Origin: Alteriqipengyuania lutimaris
Lineage (GTDB): Bacteria; Pseudomonadota; Alphaproteobacteria; Sphingomonadales; Sphingomonadaceae
Length of the DNA: 64,000 nucleotides
NCBI RefSeq assembly: GCF_003363135.1
Contig: NZ_QRBB01000001.1
Coordinates: forward strand, 868,001 to 932,000
Reading direction: 5' to 3'
In this document: piece after piece, positions 32,734 through 42,464 of the stretch
How the letters are laid out: each line of letters begins with the position of its first letter
How positions within the stretch are numbered: the stretch's first letter is position 1
Program-made: the position numbers and the translations under genes
Notes under the pieces: model-generated
Seen by the model: the letters and a program-made list of their open reading frames with translations, nothing else
What the model was told of the DNA's origin: nothing
Database searches by the model: none

Positions 32734-33717
32734 TCACACTTCCGCGACCATCTCCTCGCTCATCGCCCACAGGCGCTCGGCGCTGTCCTCGTCCACCGCG
32801 TAGGGCTGGACCTTGTCGAACCGGCTGGGCTCATCCGCGTCCGCCAGTGCGGCGATGTCGCAATCCTCGCAATATTCGCCGCCGCGGTTCTTGAGCGCAG
32901 GGCTCGTCGCGGCCCACAGCGTGGTCGAGGCGCCTTGGGTCACGCTCTTGAACATCTTGGCCGCGCGTTCGGACGGCTCGCCGTCCTCGTTCATCCAGCC
33001 CATCGCGACCATCTCCTCTTTATCGAGGTGACGCTGGAGCGGCGTCATGATGCCGCCCGGGTGGACCGAGAAGGCGCGTCCGCCGTGTTCGGCAAGCCGC
33101 TTGTTCATGCCCACGGCAAACAGCGCATTGGCGGTCTTCGCCTGGCCGTAGGCTTTCCACTTGTCGTACTCGCCATCGGTCCAGTGCGGATCGTCCCAGC
33201 GGATATCGCTCAGCTTGTGGCCGGTGGAAGACAGCGCAACGAGGCGCACGTCGCTCCCCGGCTGCTTCGCCGTCTTCTCAAGCAGCGGCATCAGCGCCGT
33301 GGCCAGCGCGAAGTGGCCGAGGTGGTTGACCCCGAACTGCTGTTCCCACTCCGGGCCGACCCGGGTGAGCGGGCAGGCCATGATCCCGGCATTGTTGATC
33401 AGCAGGTCGAGGCGGTCATGCTGCGCAGCAAAGTCCGCAGCAAACTTGCGGACCGAGGCGAGGTCGGCGAGGTCCATCTCCATGATGGACACATCGCCCT
33501 GAACGTCCGCGAGGTTGCCGACCGCCTTCGCGTGGTTGCGCGCGGGCACGATCATCTTCGCACCCGCACCGGCGAGGCCGCGAACAGTCTCGACACCCAG
33601 CCCCGAATAGCCGCCGGTGACGATCGCCACCTTGCCCGCCAGGTCGATCCCTTCGAGCACGTCCTGCGGCTCGCTCGTCCGGCCGAAGCCCGAATGGGTG
33701 GGGCGCTGGTCCGGCAT
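32734..33717 (-). CDS. short-chain dehydrogenase/reductase
   Basis: 327-residue NAD(P)-dependent oxidoreductase of the retinol-dehydrogenase/WW-oxidoreductase-like SDR type. Cofactor motif TGGYSGLG near residue 34, NNAG with the structural Asn, Ser in ALSSTGH and catalytic YGQAK (YxxxK). The start [10 protein letters not shown] at 33717 fits the usual short lead before the Rossmann fold. Substrate unknown. It is 29 bases downstream of alanine dehydrogenase on the same strand. Confidence 0.92.
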   Translation of the reverse strand: MPDQRPTHSGFGRTSEPQDVLEGIDLAGKVAIVTGGYSGLGVETVRGLAGAGAKMIVPARNHAKAVGNLADVQGDVSIMEMDLADLASVRKFAADFAAQHDRLDLLINNAGIMACPLTRVGPEWEQQFGVNHLGHFALATALMPLLEKTAKQPGSDVRLVALSSTGHKLSDIRWDDPHWTDGEYDKWKAYGQAKTANALFAVGMNKRLAEHGGRAFSVHPGGIMTPLQRHLDKEEMVAMGWMNEDGEPSERAAKMFKSVTQGASTTLWAATSPALKNRGGEYCEDCDIAALADADEPSRFDKVQPYAVDEDSAERLWAMSEEMVAEV

Positions 33718-33746
33718 CGTCGTTCTCCCGTGTCGCCGGCGACTCG

Positions 33747-34862
33747 TCAGATGAGCGCCTTGCCGACCGGAACGTACTCGTAACCGAGGTCCTCGGCGAC
33801 CGCCTTGTAGGTCACCTTGCCGTCCCACACGTTGAGCCCTTCGGCGAGGTGCGGATTCATCCGCATCGCGCCCTTCCAGCCGTGGTCGGCGATCTGCAGC
33901 GCGTGTGGCAAGGTCACGTTGTTGAGCGCGTAGGTGCTGGTGCGGGCGACCGCGCCCGGCATGTTGGCGACGCAATAGTGCACCACGCCTTCGACCATGT
34001 AGGTCGGGTTGTCGTGCGTGGTCGGCTTGCTCGTTTCGAAGCAGCCGCCCTGGTCGATCGCGACGTCGACCAGCACCGCGCCCTTCTGCATCCTCGTGAG
34101 CAGTTCGCGCGTGACGAGCTTGGGCGCCGCCGCACCGGGAATCAGCACCGCGCCGATCACGAGGTCCGCGCCCGACACTGCGTCTTCGAGATTGGCCGCG
34201 TTGGAGAAGCGCGTCGCCGCGCGCGCTTCGAAATGCGTGCCGACCTTTTCGAGCACTTCGGGATCGCGGTCGAGGATGGTCACGTCCGCGCCGAGGCCGA
34301 CCGCCATCTGCGCGGCATTGAAACCGACCACGCCGCCGCCGATCACCACGACCTTGCCCGGCATCACGCCCGGCACGCCGCCGAGCAGCACGCCGCGCCC
34401 GCCATGCGCCTTTTCGAGCGCGTTGGCGCCGGCCTGCACGCTCATCCGCCCGGCCACCTGGCTCATCGGCTTGAGGAGCGGGAGCGAGCCACGCGGGCCG
34501 GTCACGGTTTCGTAGGCGATCGCGGTCACGCCCGACTCGACCAGATCGACCGTCTGTTCGCGGTCGGGGGCGAGGTGCAGGTAGGTGTAGAGAATCTGGC
34601 CTTCGCGCAGCTTCTTGCGCTCGTCCGCCTGCGGCTCCTTCACCTTCACCACCATTTCGCATTCGGCGAAGATCGGGTCGGGGCCGTCGACGATGTGCGC
34701 ACCGGCGGCTTCGTATTCGGCATCCGTCGCATCGATGCCCAGACCCGCCCCGCTCTGGATCCAGACCTCGTGCCCGTGGCGGGCCAGCTCGCCCGCGCTT
34801 TCGGGCGTCAGGCCGACGCGATATTCGTGGTTCTTGATTTCCTTGGGACAGCCGATGCGCAT
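33747..34862 (-). CDS. ald: alanine dehydrogenase
   Basis: NAD-dependent L-alanine dehydrogenase, 371 residues, interconverting alanine and pyruvate plus ammonia. N-terminal [20 protein letters not shown], substrate-binding Lys in VKVKEPQ and catalytic His in YLHLAPD are present; the nucleotide-binding [15 protein letters not shown] follows, and Asp in [10 protein letters not shown] is conserved. Normal length. Divergent from the pstS gene. Confidence 0.96.
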   Translation of the reverse strand: MRIGCPKEIKNHEYRVGLTPESAGELARHGHEVWIQSGAGLGIDATDAEYEAAGAHIVDGPDPIFAECEMVVKVKEPQADERKKLREGQILYTYLHLAPDREQTVDLVESGVTAIAYETVTGPRGSLPLLKPMSQVAGRMSVQAGANALEKAHGGRGVLLGGVPGVMPGKVVVIGGGVVGFNAAQMAVGLGADVTILDRDPEVLEKVGTHFEARAATRFSNAANLEDAVSGADLVIGAVLIPGAAAPKLVTRELLTRMQKGAVLVDVAIDQGGCFETSKPTTHDNPTYMVEGVVHYCVANMPGAVARTSTYALNNVTLPHALQIADHGWKGAMRMNPHLAEGLNVWDGKVTYKAVAEDLGYEYVPVGKALI

Positions 34863-34975
34863 GGGGGAACAAACCTCTGTGACGTTACGTCGCGCTCGTT
34901 AGGTTGGCGCGCGTTGAACGGCAAGGCATAGCGGGTGCTTGCGATGGGGCGAGCATCGCCTATGGCCATCGCAGG

Positions 34976-34993
34976 CGGTCACGCACCTGTCAC
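34976..34993 (+). promoter_or_regulatory. candidate Pho box upstream of pstS
   Basis: CGGTCAC (34976-34982) and CTGTCAC (34987-34993) repeat with the 11-base period of PhoB sites; the second half-site matches the CTGTCA(T/C) consensus fully and the first in most positions. It lies 62 bases before the pstS ATG. Confidence 0.5.
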
Positions 34994-35055
34994 ATCGCGC
35001 CGCTACGCGGGCCCGATTTGCACTGCCTGACGAAGAGAAGAGAGGCGTTTTTCCC

Positions 35056-36171
35056 ATGAAGTTCACGCATGTTCTGGCAATGGCGGCAGCCGCCGGGCTG
35101 ACGCTCACCGGCTGCGACAGCTCGGGTGGCTCGCGCGAGTCGATCCGCGCGGTCGGATCCTCCACCGTCTATCCCTTTGCCAAGCTGGTTGCCGAAAGCT
35201 TCTCCCGTTCCAATCCCGACATGCGGTCCCCGCTGATCGAATCGACCGGCACGGGCGGCGGCATCGCGCTGTTCTGCCAAGGCGTGGGCGCCGACACGCC
35301 CGACATGGTCAATGCCTCGCGCCGGATGAAGGTGAGCGAGTTCGAGACCTGCCAGTCGAACGGCGTAACGGACATCACCGAAATCCAGGTCGGGCTCGAC
35401 GGGATTGCCTTCGCCAGCACCGAGGGCGGCATCATGATGAACCTGACGCCCGAGATCGTCTACGAGGCGCTGGCCGCCAATCCCTACGGCGAAGAGCAGA
35501 CCAACGAGACGTGGTCCGACATCGATCCGTCGCTGCCCGACACGCCCATTCTCGTTTACGGCCCGCCCTCGACCAGCGGCACGCGCGACGCGCTCAAGGA
35601 ACTGGTGCTGACGCCCGGTTGCGAGAGCAATGCCGACATGGCCGCGCTGAAGGAAAGCGACGAGGACGCGTTCGAGCGGACCTGCACCGAGGTGCGTTCG
35701 GACGGCAAATATGTCGACCAGGGCGAGCAGGACAACCTCATCGTCCAGAAGATCCAGGGCAACCGGAACGCCGTGGGCATCTTCGGCTATTCCTACCTCG
35801 AGGAGAACGAGGGCCGCGTGCAGGGCCTGCCGATGAACGGGGTCGAGCCGACCTACGAGAACATCGCCAGCTTCCAGTACCCCGGTGCCCGGCCGCTCTA
35901 CGTCTACGTCAAGCAGGCGCATCTCGAGGCCATTCCGGGGCTGCAGCAGTATCTCGACCAGTGGATGGAGATGTGGGAACGCGGCGGGCCGCTGGCCGAC
36001 ATCGGCCTCGTCGCGCTGCCGGGGTCTGCCGAGGAGCAGAATGCCGACAAGATCCGCAATCACACCGCGCTGACCGCGGCCGAACTCGAAAGCGAGACGC
36101 GGATCGACGAATATCGCGCCGGTGCTGGAGCCGGTGCCGAAGAGGAAGGGGCGGAGACGCCCGCCGAATAA
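35056..36171 (+). CDS. pstS: phosphate ABC transporter substrate-binding lipoprotein
   Basis: 371-residue PstS-type phosphate-binding protein. Lipobox LTGC (Cys20) predicts lipid anchoring. Phosphate-binding loops are visible: AVGSSTVYPF near residue 31, STGTGGGI near 62, and YGPPSTSGTRDAL in the middle. The C-terminus has an unusual Ala/Gly/Glu-rich tail (GAGAGAEEEGAETPAE). No pstC, pstA, pstB or phoU gene is adjacent, so this is either an orphan or a phosphate-sensing paralogue. A Pho-box-like element precedes it and a strong terminator follows. Confidence 0.92.
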   Translation: MKFTHVLAMAAAAGLTLTGCDSSGGSRESIRAVGSSTVYPFAKLVAESFSRSNPDMRSPLIESTGTGGGIALFCQGVGADTPDMVNASRRMKVSEFETCQSNGVTDITEIQVGLDGIAFASTEGGIMMNLTPEIVYEALAANPYGEEQTNETWSDIDPSLPDTPILVYGPPSTSGTRDALKELVLTPGCESNADMAALKESDEDAFERTCTEVRSDGKYVDQGEQDNLIVQKIQGNRNAVGIFGYSYLEENEGRVQGLPMNGVEPTYENIASFQYPGARPLYVYVKQAHLEAIPGLQQYLDQWMEMWERGGPLADIGLVALPGSAEEQNADKIRNHTALTAAELESETRIDEYRAGAGAGAEEEGAETPAE

Positions 36172-36190
36172 TCTTCACGCCGGTGAGGAA

Positions 36191-36229
36191 AAAGGCCGCC
36201 CGCTCTGGTTCGAGCGTGGCGGCCTTTTT
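36191..36229 (+). terminator. rho-independent terminator after pstS
   Basis: AAAGGCCGCC (36191-36200) pairs with GGCGGCCTTT (36218-36227); inside, CGCTC pairs with GAGCG after a one-base bulge, leaving a TGGTTC loop. A T-run ends at 36229. Confidence 0.93.
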
Positions 36230-36363
36230 CGTCCGGAGCGATGGGCGCTGCGTGCCCGCATGGCGACCAGGGGCGGGGTGATGGGACCGATTGCGCGGGG
36301 GTCGGAGGAGCTCCAAGGGCGCCGCGCGCTACCGCGCCCGCCCGTGGCACGGCGCGAGGCGTA

Positions 36364-36798
36364 TCACTCGCCGCTTTCGCTGCGCTTCTTCTCGTCCTCG
36401 CGGGCGTGCATCTCCGCCCAGAGCTTCTCGGTCCCCGCTTCGACCGAGCGGTTGACGTATTGCGATGCGACCAGCCAGCCCTTGATCGGGCGCAGCGGCA
36501 GCAGGCAGCCCAGAGTCATCACGGGGATCGCGATCGCCAGCAGCACCAGCACGGGCGGCTGGACCGCGACCTGGAACCAAACCATCAAAAACGTCAGCGG
36601 GAACGCGACGAAGCACAGCGAGAAGAACGCCGGGCCGTCATCGGGCGAGGCGAAGCGGTAATCCAGCCCGCACACATCGCACTTGTCGCTGACCTTCAGC
36701 CACGACTTGAACATGTCGCCTTTGCCGCAGCGGGGGCACAGGCCCTTCCAGCCGGACTTGAATATCCAGGCGGCGTGTTCGTTGATCTCGGGTTTCAT
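36364..36798 (-). CDS. DUF983 family zinc-ribbon membrane protein
   Basis: 144-residue protein with an N-terminal treble-clef-like zinc ribbon (CPRCGKG and CDVCGLDY, four Cys) followed by two hydrophobic segments (about 65-85 and 90-110), the DUF983 layout. Function unknown; the family often sits near cytochrome oxidase assembly genes, but none is here. The start MKPEINEHA at 36798 has AAAGGCG upstream; the frame extends further but without family similarity. Confidence 0.88.
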   Translation of the reverse strand: MKPEINEHAAWIFKSGWKGLCPRCGKGDMFKSWLKVSDKCDVCGLDYRFASPDDGPAFFSLCFVAFPLTFLMVWFQVAVQPPVLVLLAIAIPVMTLGCLLPLRPIKGWLVASQYVNRSVEAGTEKLWAEMHAREDEKKRSESGE

Positions 36799-37104
36799 TC
36801 GTCGCCTTTCGGGTCTTGCCCCGCCTTGTGTCCGGACAACTCTGACGTGTGCGGGCATGCCGCACAATTGCATTGAAGCGCAGGTCGATTGCACCCGAAG
36901 CATGTGCCTCGGCAGCGATGCCCACTGTCCTGCAATCCGGTTCCAATATAGCTTGCGTGCCGCTCCTTGAACCGTCGATCCCTTGAGAATCTCCCTGCGG
37001 AGGGAGCCGGAGTTTTCTCTCCTGAGCAGTGTGTCAGGTGTGCCGGGACCCCTACATGGCCATGCCGCCGCTGCGCGCCCGCGATTTCGCGGTCCGCGCC
37101 CGCG
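36799..37104. other. 306-base intergenic region between ftsK and the DUF983 gene
   Basis: No supported gene. A short inverted repeat CTCCCT-GCGG-AGGGAG near 36990-37010 could be a weak terminator for ftsK; otherwise it should contain the DUF983 gene promoter. Confidence 0.5.
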
Positions 37105-39465
37105 CTAGAGCGGGTTGCCCTCCTTGTCGCGGTAGACGTCGCGGCGCCCCACGTGGTTGGCGGGGCCGACGAGGCCTTCGCTCTCCATCCGCTCGATCCA
37201 CTTGGCGGCGGTGTTGTAGCCCACGCCCATCTGCCGCTGGAGCCAGCTGCCGCTCGCCTTCTGGTTCTCGAACACGACCTGGCAGGCCTGCCGATACTTG
37301 CGCTCGTCCGGATTGTCGCTCGCGGTGAGTTCGTCCTCGAAGGCGAAGCCGCCGCCGCTCTCGGGTTCCTCGGTGACCGCGTCGACATAGGCGGGCTCGC
37401 CCTGCTTGCGCCAGTGCTCGGCCACGGCCTCCACTTCCTCGTCGCTCACGAAGGGGCCGTGGACCCGGGTCAGGTTGCCGATATTGGGCTTGAACAGCAT
37501 GTCGCCCTTGCCCAGCAGCGTTTCCGCGCCCTGTTCGCCCAGGATCGTGCGGCTGTCGATCCGGCTGGTCACCTTGAAGCTGATCCGGGTGGGCAGGTTG
37601 GCCTTGATCACGCCGGTGATGACGTCGACCGACGGGCGCTGCGTCGCCATGATCAGATGGATGCCCGCTGCGCGCGATTTCTGCGTCAGGCGGCGGATCA
37701 GGATCTCGATATCCTTGCCCACCACCGCCATCAGGTCCGCGAGCTCGTCGACGATCACCACGATCAGCGGCAGCTCTTCGTAGTCGAGCTCCTTCTCCTC
37801 GACGATCTCCTCGCCGGTTTCGGGATCGTAGCCGGTCTGGATGCGGCGGCCGAGCGGCTCGCCCTTGGCCTTGGCGGCGCGGACACGGTCGTTGAAGCCG
37901 GTGAGGTTGCGCGCGCCGACCTCGCTCATCTTGCGATAGCGCTGCTCCATCTCCTCGATCGTCCATTTAAGCGCACGGATGGTCTTCTCCGGCTCGGTGA
38001 CGACGGGGGAGAGGAGATGCGGAATATCCTCGTAGCTCTTCAGCTCCAGCACCTTGGGATCGACCATGATCAGCCGGCATTCGGCAGGCGTGAAGCGGTA
38101 CAGAAGCGAGAGGATGATCGTGTTGAGGCCGACCGATTTACCGCTGCCCGTGGTCCCCGCGACCAGCAGGTGCGGCATCGCGGCGAGGTCCACGATGATC
38201 GGTTCGCCCGCGATGTCCTTGCCCAGGATGATCGGCAGGTCGCCCGGTGCGTCGACGAAGTCGGAACATGCGGCGAGCTCCTTGAAGCCGACCATCTGGC
38301 GTTCGGCATTGGGCAGTTCGATGCCCATCACGGTCTTGCCCGGGATCGTGCTGACGCGCGCGGAAATCGCGCTCATGTTGCGGGCGATGTCTTCGGACAG
38401 GCCGATGACCCGCGCGGCCTTGGTGCCGGGTGCGGGCTCGAGCTCGTACATCGTCACCACCGGGCCTGTGCGCACCGCGGTGACCTCGCCCTTCACGTTG
38501 AAATCGTCGAGCACCGATTCGAGCAGGCGCGCATTGCGCTCCAGCGCCTGCCGGTCAAGCGGGACGATATTCCCCTCGCCGCGATCGGACAGCAGATCGA
38601 GCCCGGGCAGCTCGAAATCGGCGAACATGTCCTTCTGCCGCGTGATCGCATGGGCATCGGCCTTGCGCGCCGCGGTCTTCGGGTCGACGATCCTGGGCGC
38701 GCGCCGTTCGGGCGCAGGCTCGGCCGCGGGCGGTTCGGTCACGTCGCGCATCGCGGGTTCCGCGCGCTTCGCCTTGCGGACCTTGGGCTTCGCGGGTGCG
38801 GGCGCGGCGCGTTCGCGGGCCAGGCCGCGCGGCATGCTGGGCAGGGTCAGCAGCCCGCGCCAGTCGATCGCGAAGACGCGCGCGACCAGCATTGCGCCAG
38901 CCGCCAGCATCCCGAGCGCGACGAACAGGATCACCCATCCCGACGCGCCGCCCGCGATCCGTGTCGCGACCGCTTCGGTTGCGCCCGCGCCCAGCAGGCC
39001 GACGAGGCCACCGGCCCCCGCCGGCAATGCCATGGCCACGTCCGACAGGCCGAGCGCGACCACGCTCGCCAGCAAGGCCATCGCCAGCAGCAGCAGGCCG
39101 AGCGGGCGCCACCAGCGCGTGTGCGCAGCCGCGCGATCCTCCTCGTTCGCGGCGCGCCACAGGCTGCGCGCGCCGATATAGAGCAGCGGCAGGACGAGGA
39201 CCGAGGTCCAGCCGAACGCGAACAGCGCGCGCTCCGCCGCCCAAGCCCCGGCGATGCCCATCCAGTTGCCCACGGGGCCGTCGGGCGCGGCGGCGGTGGA
39301 GGGGCTGGGGTCGGTCTGCGTATAGCTCGCGAGCGCGAGTGCGAGGAACACCAGCCCCGCGAAAAGCATCAGTGCGCCGGCCATCTGCAGCGCACGCTTC
39401 AGCGACTCGCGAAACGCCGCGCGCCAATCGACCTGTTCGGTCGTTACGAGTGCTCTGCTGGCCAT
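37105..39465 (-). CDS. ftsK: DNA translocase FtsK
   Basis: Septum-anchored DNA pump that clears chromosome termini and activates XerCD at dif. 786 residues: about four N-terminal TM segments within the first 170 residues, a short basic/Ala-Pro linker, then the RecA-like motor with Walker A GTTGSGKSVG and Walker B LIVVIVDELADL. The C-terminal gamma winged-helix (KASGSWLQRQMGVGYNTAA through VGRRDVY) reads KOPS sequences. The start MASRALVTTEQ at 39465 is preferred to an upstream in-frame codon 69 bases earlier. Preceded by the ThiE-like gene (96-base gap). Confidence 0.95.
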   Translation of the reverse strand: MASRALVTTEQVDWRAAFRESLKRALQMAGALMLFAGLVFLALALASYTQTDPSPSTAAAPDGPVGNWMGIAGAWAAERALFAFGWTSVLVLPLLYIGARSLWRAANEEDRAAAHTRWWRPLGLLLLAMALLASVVALGLSDVAMALPAGAGGLVGLLGAGATEAVATRIAGGASGWVILFVALGMLAAGAMLVARVFAIDWRGLLTLPSMPRGLARERAAPAPAKPKVRKAKRAEPAMRDVTEPPAAEPAPERRAPRIVDPKTAARKADAHAITRQKDMFADFELPGLDLLSDRGEGNIVPLDRQALERNARLLESVLDDFNVKGEVTAVRTGPVVTMYELEPAPGTKAARVIGLSEDIARNMSAISARVSTIPGKTVMGIELPNAERQMVGFKELAACSDFVDAPGDLPIILGKDIAGEPIIVDLAAMPHLLVAGTTGSGKSVGLNTIILSLLYRFTPAECRLIMVDPKVLELKSYEDIPHLLSPVVTEPEKTIRALKWTIEEMEQRYRKMSEVGARNLTGFNDRVRAAKAKGEPLGRRIQTGYDPETGEEIVEEKELDYEELPLIVVIVDELADLMAVVGKDIEILIRRLTQKSRAAGIHLIMATQRPSVDVITGVIKANLPTRISFKVTSRIDSRTILGEQGAETLLGKGDMLFKPNIGNLTRVHGPFVSDEEVEAVAEHWRKQGEPAYVDAVTEEPESGGGFAFEDELTASDNPDERKYRQACQVVFENQKASGSWLQRQMGVGYNTAAKWIERMESEGLVGPANHVGRRDVYRDKEGNPL

Positions 39466-39561
39466 GGCGATGCCTTTCGGGGCATGGGAATGGGGACGGA
39501 ACGCATCATGAATCCTCGGGGAGTCCCCCGTCAAGGAAAATGGCGCCTGCCGTGGCGAGCT

Positions 39562-40104
39562 TCAGGAGAGTCCGTCGATCGCCGCCCAGCGCGTCACGCC
39601 GAGGTCGCTCGCCCGCTCGGCCGTCATGCCGCCGAGCGCGATTACCGGGAGGCGCGTCCGGCCCGCCAGCGCGCGGAAACCCTCCGGCCCGAGCACCGCG
39701 CCGCCCGGATGGCTGCGCGTGGGGTAGACGGGCGAGAGCATGATCGCGTCGGCGCCCGCAGCCTCCGCCGCCGCGATTTCCGTCGCGTGGTGGGCCGTGG
39801 CGATCCTGATTTTCGAGTGCAGCATCGGCGCAGCATTACCGATTGCATCGGCCGGGCCGTAGACCCCCTCGGCCTCCCAGTCCCGCACAAGCTCGGCCGC
39901 ACCCGACAGCACCGCCAGATGGTTTTTGCTGCGGCATATGCTGCGCAGCATTTCGAAGCGTTCTCGCCGCCGGGCCTCATCCAGATGATAATGCCGGAAC
40001 ACGAAACCCGAACCTTCGGGCAGGCGCACGAGGGCATCTTCGAGCGCCGCATCGTTGCGCGCGTCGGACAGAAGCCACAGGTCGGGGAGGGGCTGGATCG
40101 GCAT
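39562..40104 (-). CDS. thiamine phosphate synthase/TenI-like protein, divergent
   Basis: 180-residue TIM-barrel protein of the ThiE/TenI superfamily. The diagnostic phosphate-binding half is clear: LSPVYPTRSHPGG and PVIALGGM. But it is shorter than usual ThiE, and the QLR.K pyrimidine-site motif is replaced by FRHYH near residue 37, so true thiamine phosphate synthase activity is uncertain; a TenI-like or unknown role is possible. Divergent from yggS with only 25 bases between the starts. Confidence 0.75.
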   Translation of the reverse strand: MPIQPLPDLWLLSDARNDAALEDALVRLPEGSGFVFRHYHLDEARRRERFEMLRSICRSKNHLAVLSGAAELVRDWEAEGVYGPADAIGNAAPMLHSKIRIATAHHATEIAAAEAAGADAIMLSPVYPTRSHPGGAVLGPEGFRALAGRTRLPVIALGGMTAERASDLGVTRWAAIDGLS

Positions 40105-40129
40105 CGCATCCCCGCTATAGCGGCGCGCG

Positions 40130-40801
40130 ATGGATAGCGCAGCAGCCCTCGAGCAAGTTCACGAACGGATCGCCCACGCGTGCAGGATCGCCAAGCGTGA
40201 GCGTAAGGACGTCGACCTCATCGCCGTCAGCAAGACACGCCCTGCGGAGACGATCGAGCCGGTGCTTGCCGCAGGCCATCGCCTGTTCGGCGAGAACCGC
40301 GTGCAGGAAGCGGCGGACAAATGGCCCGCGCTGCGCGAGCGCTACGACGGCGTCGAACTCCACCTGATCGGCCAGCTGCAATCGAACAAGGCGGAAGATG
40401 CCGCCGCGCTGTTCGACGTGATCCACTCGCTCGACCGGCCCAGCTTGCTCAAGGCGCTGGCGAAGGCGTACGACAAGCTCGGCAAGCGCGTGCCGTGCTT
40501 CATCCAGGTCGACGTGGGCGAGGAAGAGCAGAAGGGCGGCTGCGCGATTGCCGACCTGCCAGATCTGATCGAGCGGGCGCGCGATGCCGACATCCCGATT
40601 GCGGGCCTGATGTGCATCCCGCCGCAGGACAAGGAGCCAGCGCCGTTCTTCGCGTTGCTGGGCGAACTGGCACGGCGCCACGAGCCCGAGCCCGGTACGT
40701 GGGGCCTCAGCATGGGAATGAGCGGCGACTACGAGACTGCGTGTCTGCTCGGCGCGACGCATATCCGCGTCGGCTCCGCGCTGTTCGGCGAGCGGGGGTG
40801 A
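40130..40801 (+). CDS. yggS: YggS family pyridoxal-5'-phosphate homeostasis protein
   Basis: 223-residue PLP-binding protein of the PLPBP/ProSC family, fold III without known catalysis, involved in vitamin B6 and amino-acid homeostasis. PLP Lys35 is in LIAVSKTRPAE. FGENRVQEA, HLIGQLQSNK, LSMGMSGDYETA and THIRVGSALFG are all hallmark motifs. Divergent from the ThiE-like gene. Confidence 0.95.
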   Translation: MDSAAALEQVHERIAHACRIAKRERKDVDLIAVSKTRPAETIEPVLAAGHRLFGENRVQEAADKWPALRERYDGVELHLIGQLQSNKAEDAAALFDVIHSLDRPSLLKALAKAYDKLGKRVPCFIQVDVGEEEQKGGCAIADLPDLIERARDADIPIAGLMCIPPQDKEPAPFFALLGELARRHEPEPGTWGLSMGMSGDYETACLLGATHIRVGSALFGERG

Positions 40802-40911
40802 CGGGGCGGGGGGGCTACTTCCGGGCCGAAAGCGGACCGCCCGCGTTGGCCTCACCTTGGGAGATATAGGCATCCCCGGGCCTATAAGTCGGTGCGAGAC
40901 GTTACCACTGC

Positions 40912-41703
40912 ATGACCATGCACTACACGCGCACGGGGCGCGGAAAACCCCTCCTCCTTGTCCACGGACTGGGGGCAACCTGCGGCTCGTGGGATACGAT
41001 CTCGCCTGCGCTTTCTCAAGTCAGGGAGGTAATTGCCGTAGACCTGCCCGGCCATGGGCAGACACCCGAAGAGGCCGACAGCGGCACGTTCGACGGGCTG
41101 GCGCGCAGTCTGGACGACTGGCTCGGCGCGGAGAATCTCACAGGCATCGATATGGTGGGCAGCTCACTGGGTGCTCGCCTGGTGCTCGAGATGGCACGGC
41201 GCGGCCAAGCGGGCGCGGTTGTCGCACTGGATCCGGGCGGCTTCTGGCAGGGGTGGGAGCGCACCTTCTTCAAAGCCACCCTAACGCCATCGATCGCTTT
41301 GGTTCGCGCGCTGCGACCCGCGCTTTCTGCCATCACCGGAAATGTCGCAGGCCGGACCGCGCTCATGGCCCAGCTCTCTGCAAGGCCGTGGGCGCTCGAT
41401 CCGGCATTCGTTGCGCGTGAACTGAAGTCATTGGCTGATACGCGCACCGTCAATTCGCTTGTGAAGAATCTCGCCAACGGCGCAATGCAGGAGGGCCCTG
41501 CGAAAACGGCTGCGCCCGTTGTCATCGGCTGGGGACGCAAGGATCGGTTGTGTCTACCGCGGCAGGCGGATCGCGCGATCAAAGCCTTCCCTGAAGCGAC
41601 GCTGCACTGGTTTGAGCGTAGCGGACACTTCCCGATGTGGGATCAGCCAGAGGAGACCGTTCGCGTGGTTCTGGATGCAACGGGCATTTCTGAATCGAAA
41701 TAA
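40912..41703 (+). CDS. alpha/beta hydrolase
   Basis: 263-residue alpha/beta-fold hydrolase without signal peptide. Oxyanion HG motif LLLVHGLGATCGSW near residues 14-27; nucleophile elbow VGSSLGAR with Ser85; acid in GRKDRLC; His in RSGHFPMWDQP. Likely an esterase or C-C hydrolase; substrate unknown. From about here the base composition becomes more AT-rich towards the following island. Confidence 0.9.
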   Translation: MTMHYTRTGRGKPLLLVHGLGATCGSWDTISPALSQVREVIAVDLPGHGQTPEEADSGTFDGLARSLDDWLGAENLTGIDMVGSSLGARLVLEMARRGQAGAVVALDPGGFWQGWERTFFKATLTPSIALVRALRPALSAITGNVAGRTALMAQLSARPWALDPAFVARELKSLADTRTVNSLVKNLANGAMQEGPAKTAAPVVIGWGRKDRLCLPRQADRAIKAFPEATLHWFERSGHFPMWDQPEETVRVVLDATGISESK

Positions 41704-42033
41704 TACTGCAACTGGGCGGTAAGTAAATCGGGGGCCTATGCAGGGGCTGGTCCCATTACGAGGTCCTTTGTTGGGCCGGGAGCGGACTGTCCGCCTTTGG
41801 CGAAAGCCGACGAGCCGCGGACATCCATTCGGCTTCGATGGTCTGTGCCAGAAGAAAGCAACAGGAACGTCGCCACAACGCTTGCAAAAAGGAGAAGCCC
41901 ATCGTGTGCCATCGTATGGGTATTGCAATTCCGACTTCGCCATTTAGGCTACCGGCACGATGCTGTGTCGCGCTATCTCCAAACATTTTTTGGAAGAACA
42001 CCATTGGAAAGACAGTTCGCAGGTCAGCGTTGG
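41704..42033. other. 330-base AT-richer region without a supported gene
   Basis: No convincing coding frame; several short open frames lack coding character. It marks the left edge of an AT-richer island and contains the upstream region of the unknown gene at 42034. It could include degraded DNA, but no homology is recognisable by eye. Confidence 0.5.
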
Positions 42034-42435
42034 ATGTTCCAGATAGGGAACAGTTTGGTTAAAGTCGACAACGCTTACGACTCTAATAATTGGGGTAAAG
42101 AGCGACTGTTAGTCAATGACGAGGTCGTAAAAGAGAGCTGTGGTAAGGATCGGACGCAGCAAATTTTCGAGGAGCCCTGGCTTACGCCAGACGGGGAAGT
42201 CGAATTCACAGTCAAATTGAAATCCGGCTTTTTCAGCGTTGGTTGCTACGCCGTAATAGGAGAGAAAGAAGTAAGCGCGGATAAGTATTTCGAAGCCATG
42301 TGGTTCAGCGAGGGGGACGCATGGCCCGAAGAGGACGCCTGGCTCGAAAAGGCTGTGCCCGGATCTGCGACCGAAAAGCCGGTTGGGCTCTTGCCCAGGC
42401 TTCTCAAGGCCATAACTTCAAAGAAGGGGTGGTAA
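42034..42435 (+). CDS. hypothetical protein in the bacteriocin-like island
   Basis: I do not recognise it. About 133 residues if started at ATG 42034 (MFQIGNSLVKVDNAY); a TTG at 42004 with GGAAG 7 bases upstream would add 10 residues. The product is acidic, Trp-rich (NNWGKERL, EEPWLTP, AMWFSE, EEDAWL) and has no signal peptide or membrane segment; EVEFTVKLKSGFFSVGCYAVIG looks like a beta-strand pair. It is convergent with the two leader-peptide genes, 29 bases from the nearer stop. Its AT-richer codon use matches them. An immunity or maturation role is possible but unsupported. Confidence 0.62.
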   Translation: MFQIGNSLVKVDNAYDSNNWGKERLLVNDEVVKESCGKDRTQQIFEEPWLTPDGEVEFTVKLKSGFFSVGCYAVIGEKEVSADKYFEAMWFSEGDAWPEEDAWLEKAVPGSATEKPVGLLPRLLKAITSKKGW

Positions 42436-42464
42436 GGGGGATGAGAACCCCCCTTACCTGATTG

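Noticed and set aside
41838..42062. Cys/Arg-rich short open frame as a possible third small peptide of the island
   Set aside because: No leader motif or ribosome binding site, and it overlaps the start of the better-supported unknown gene.
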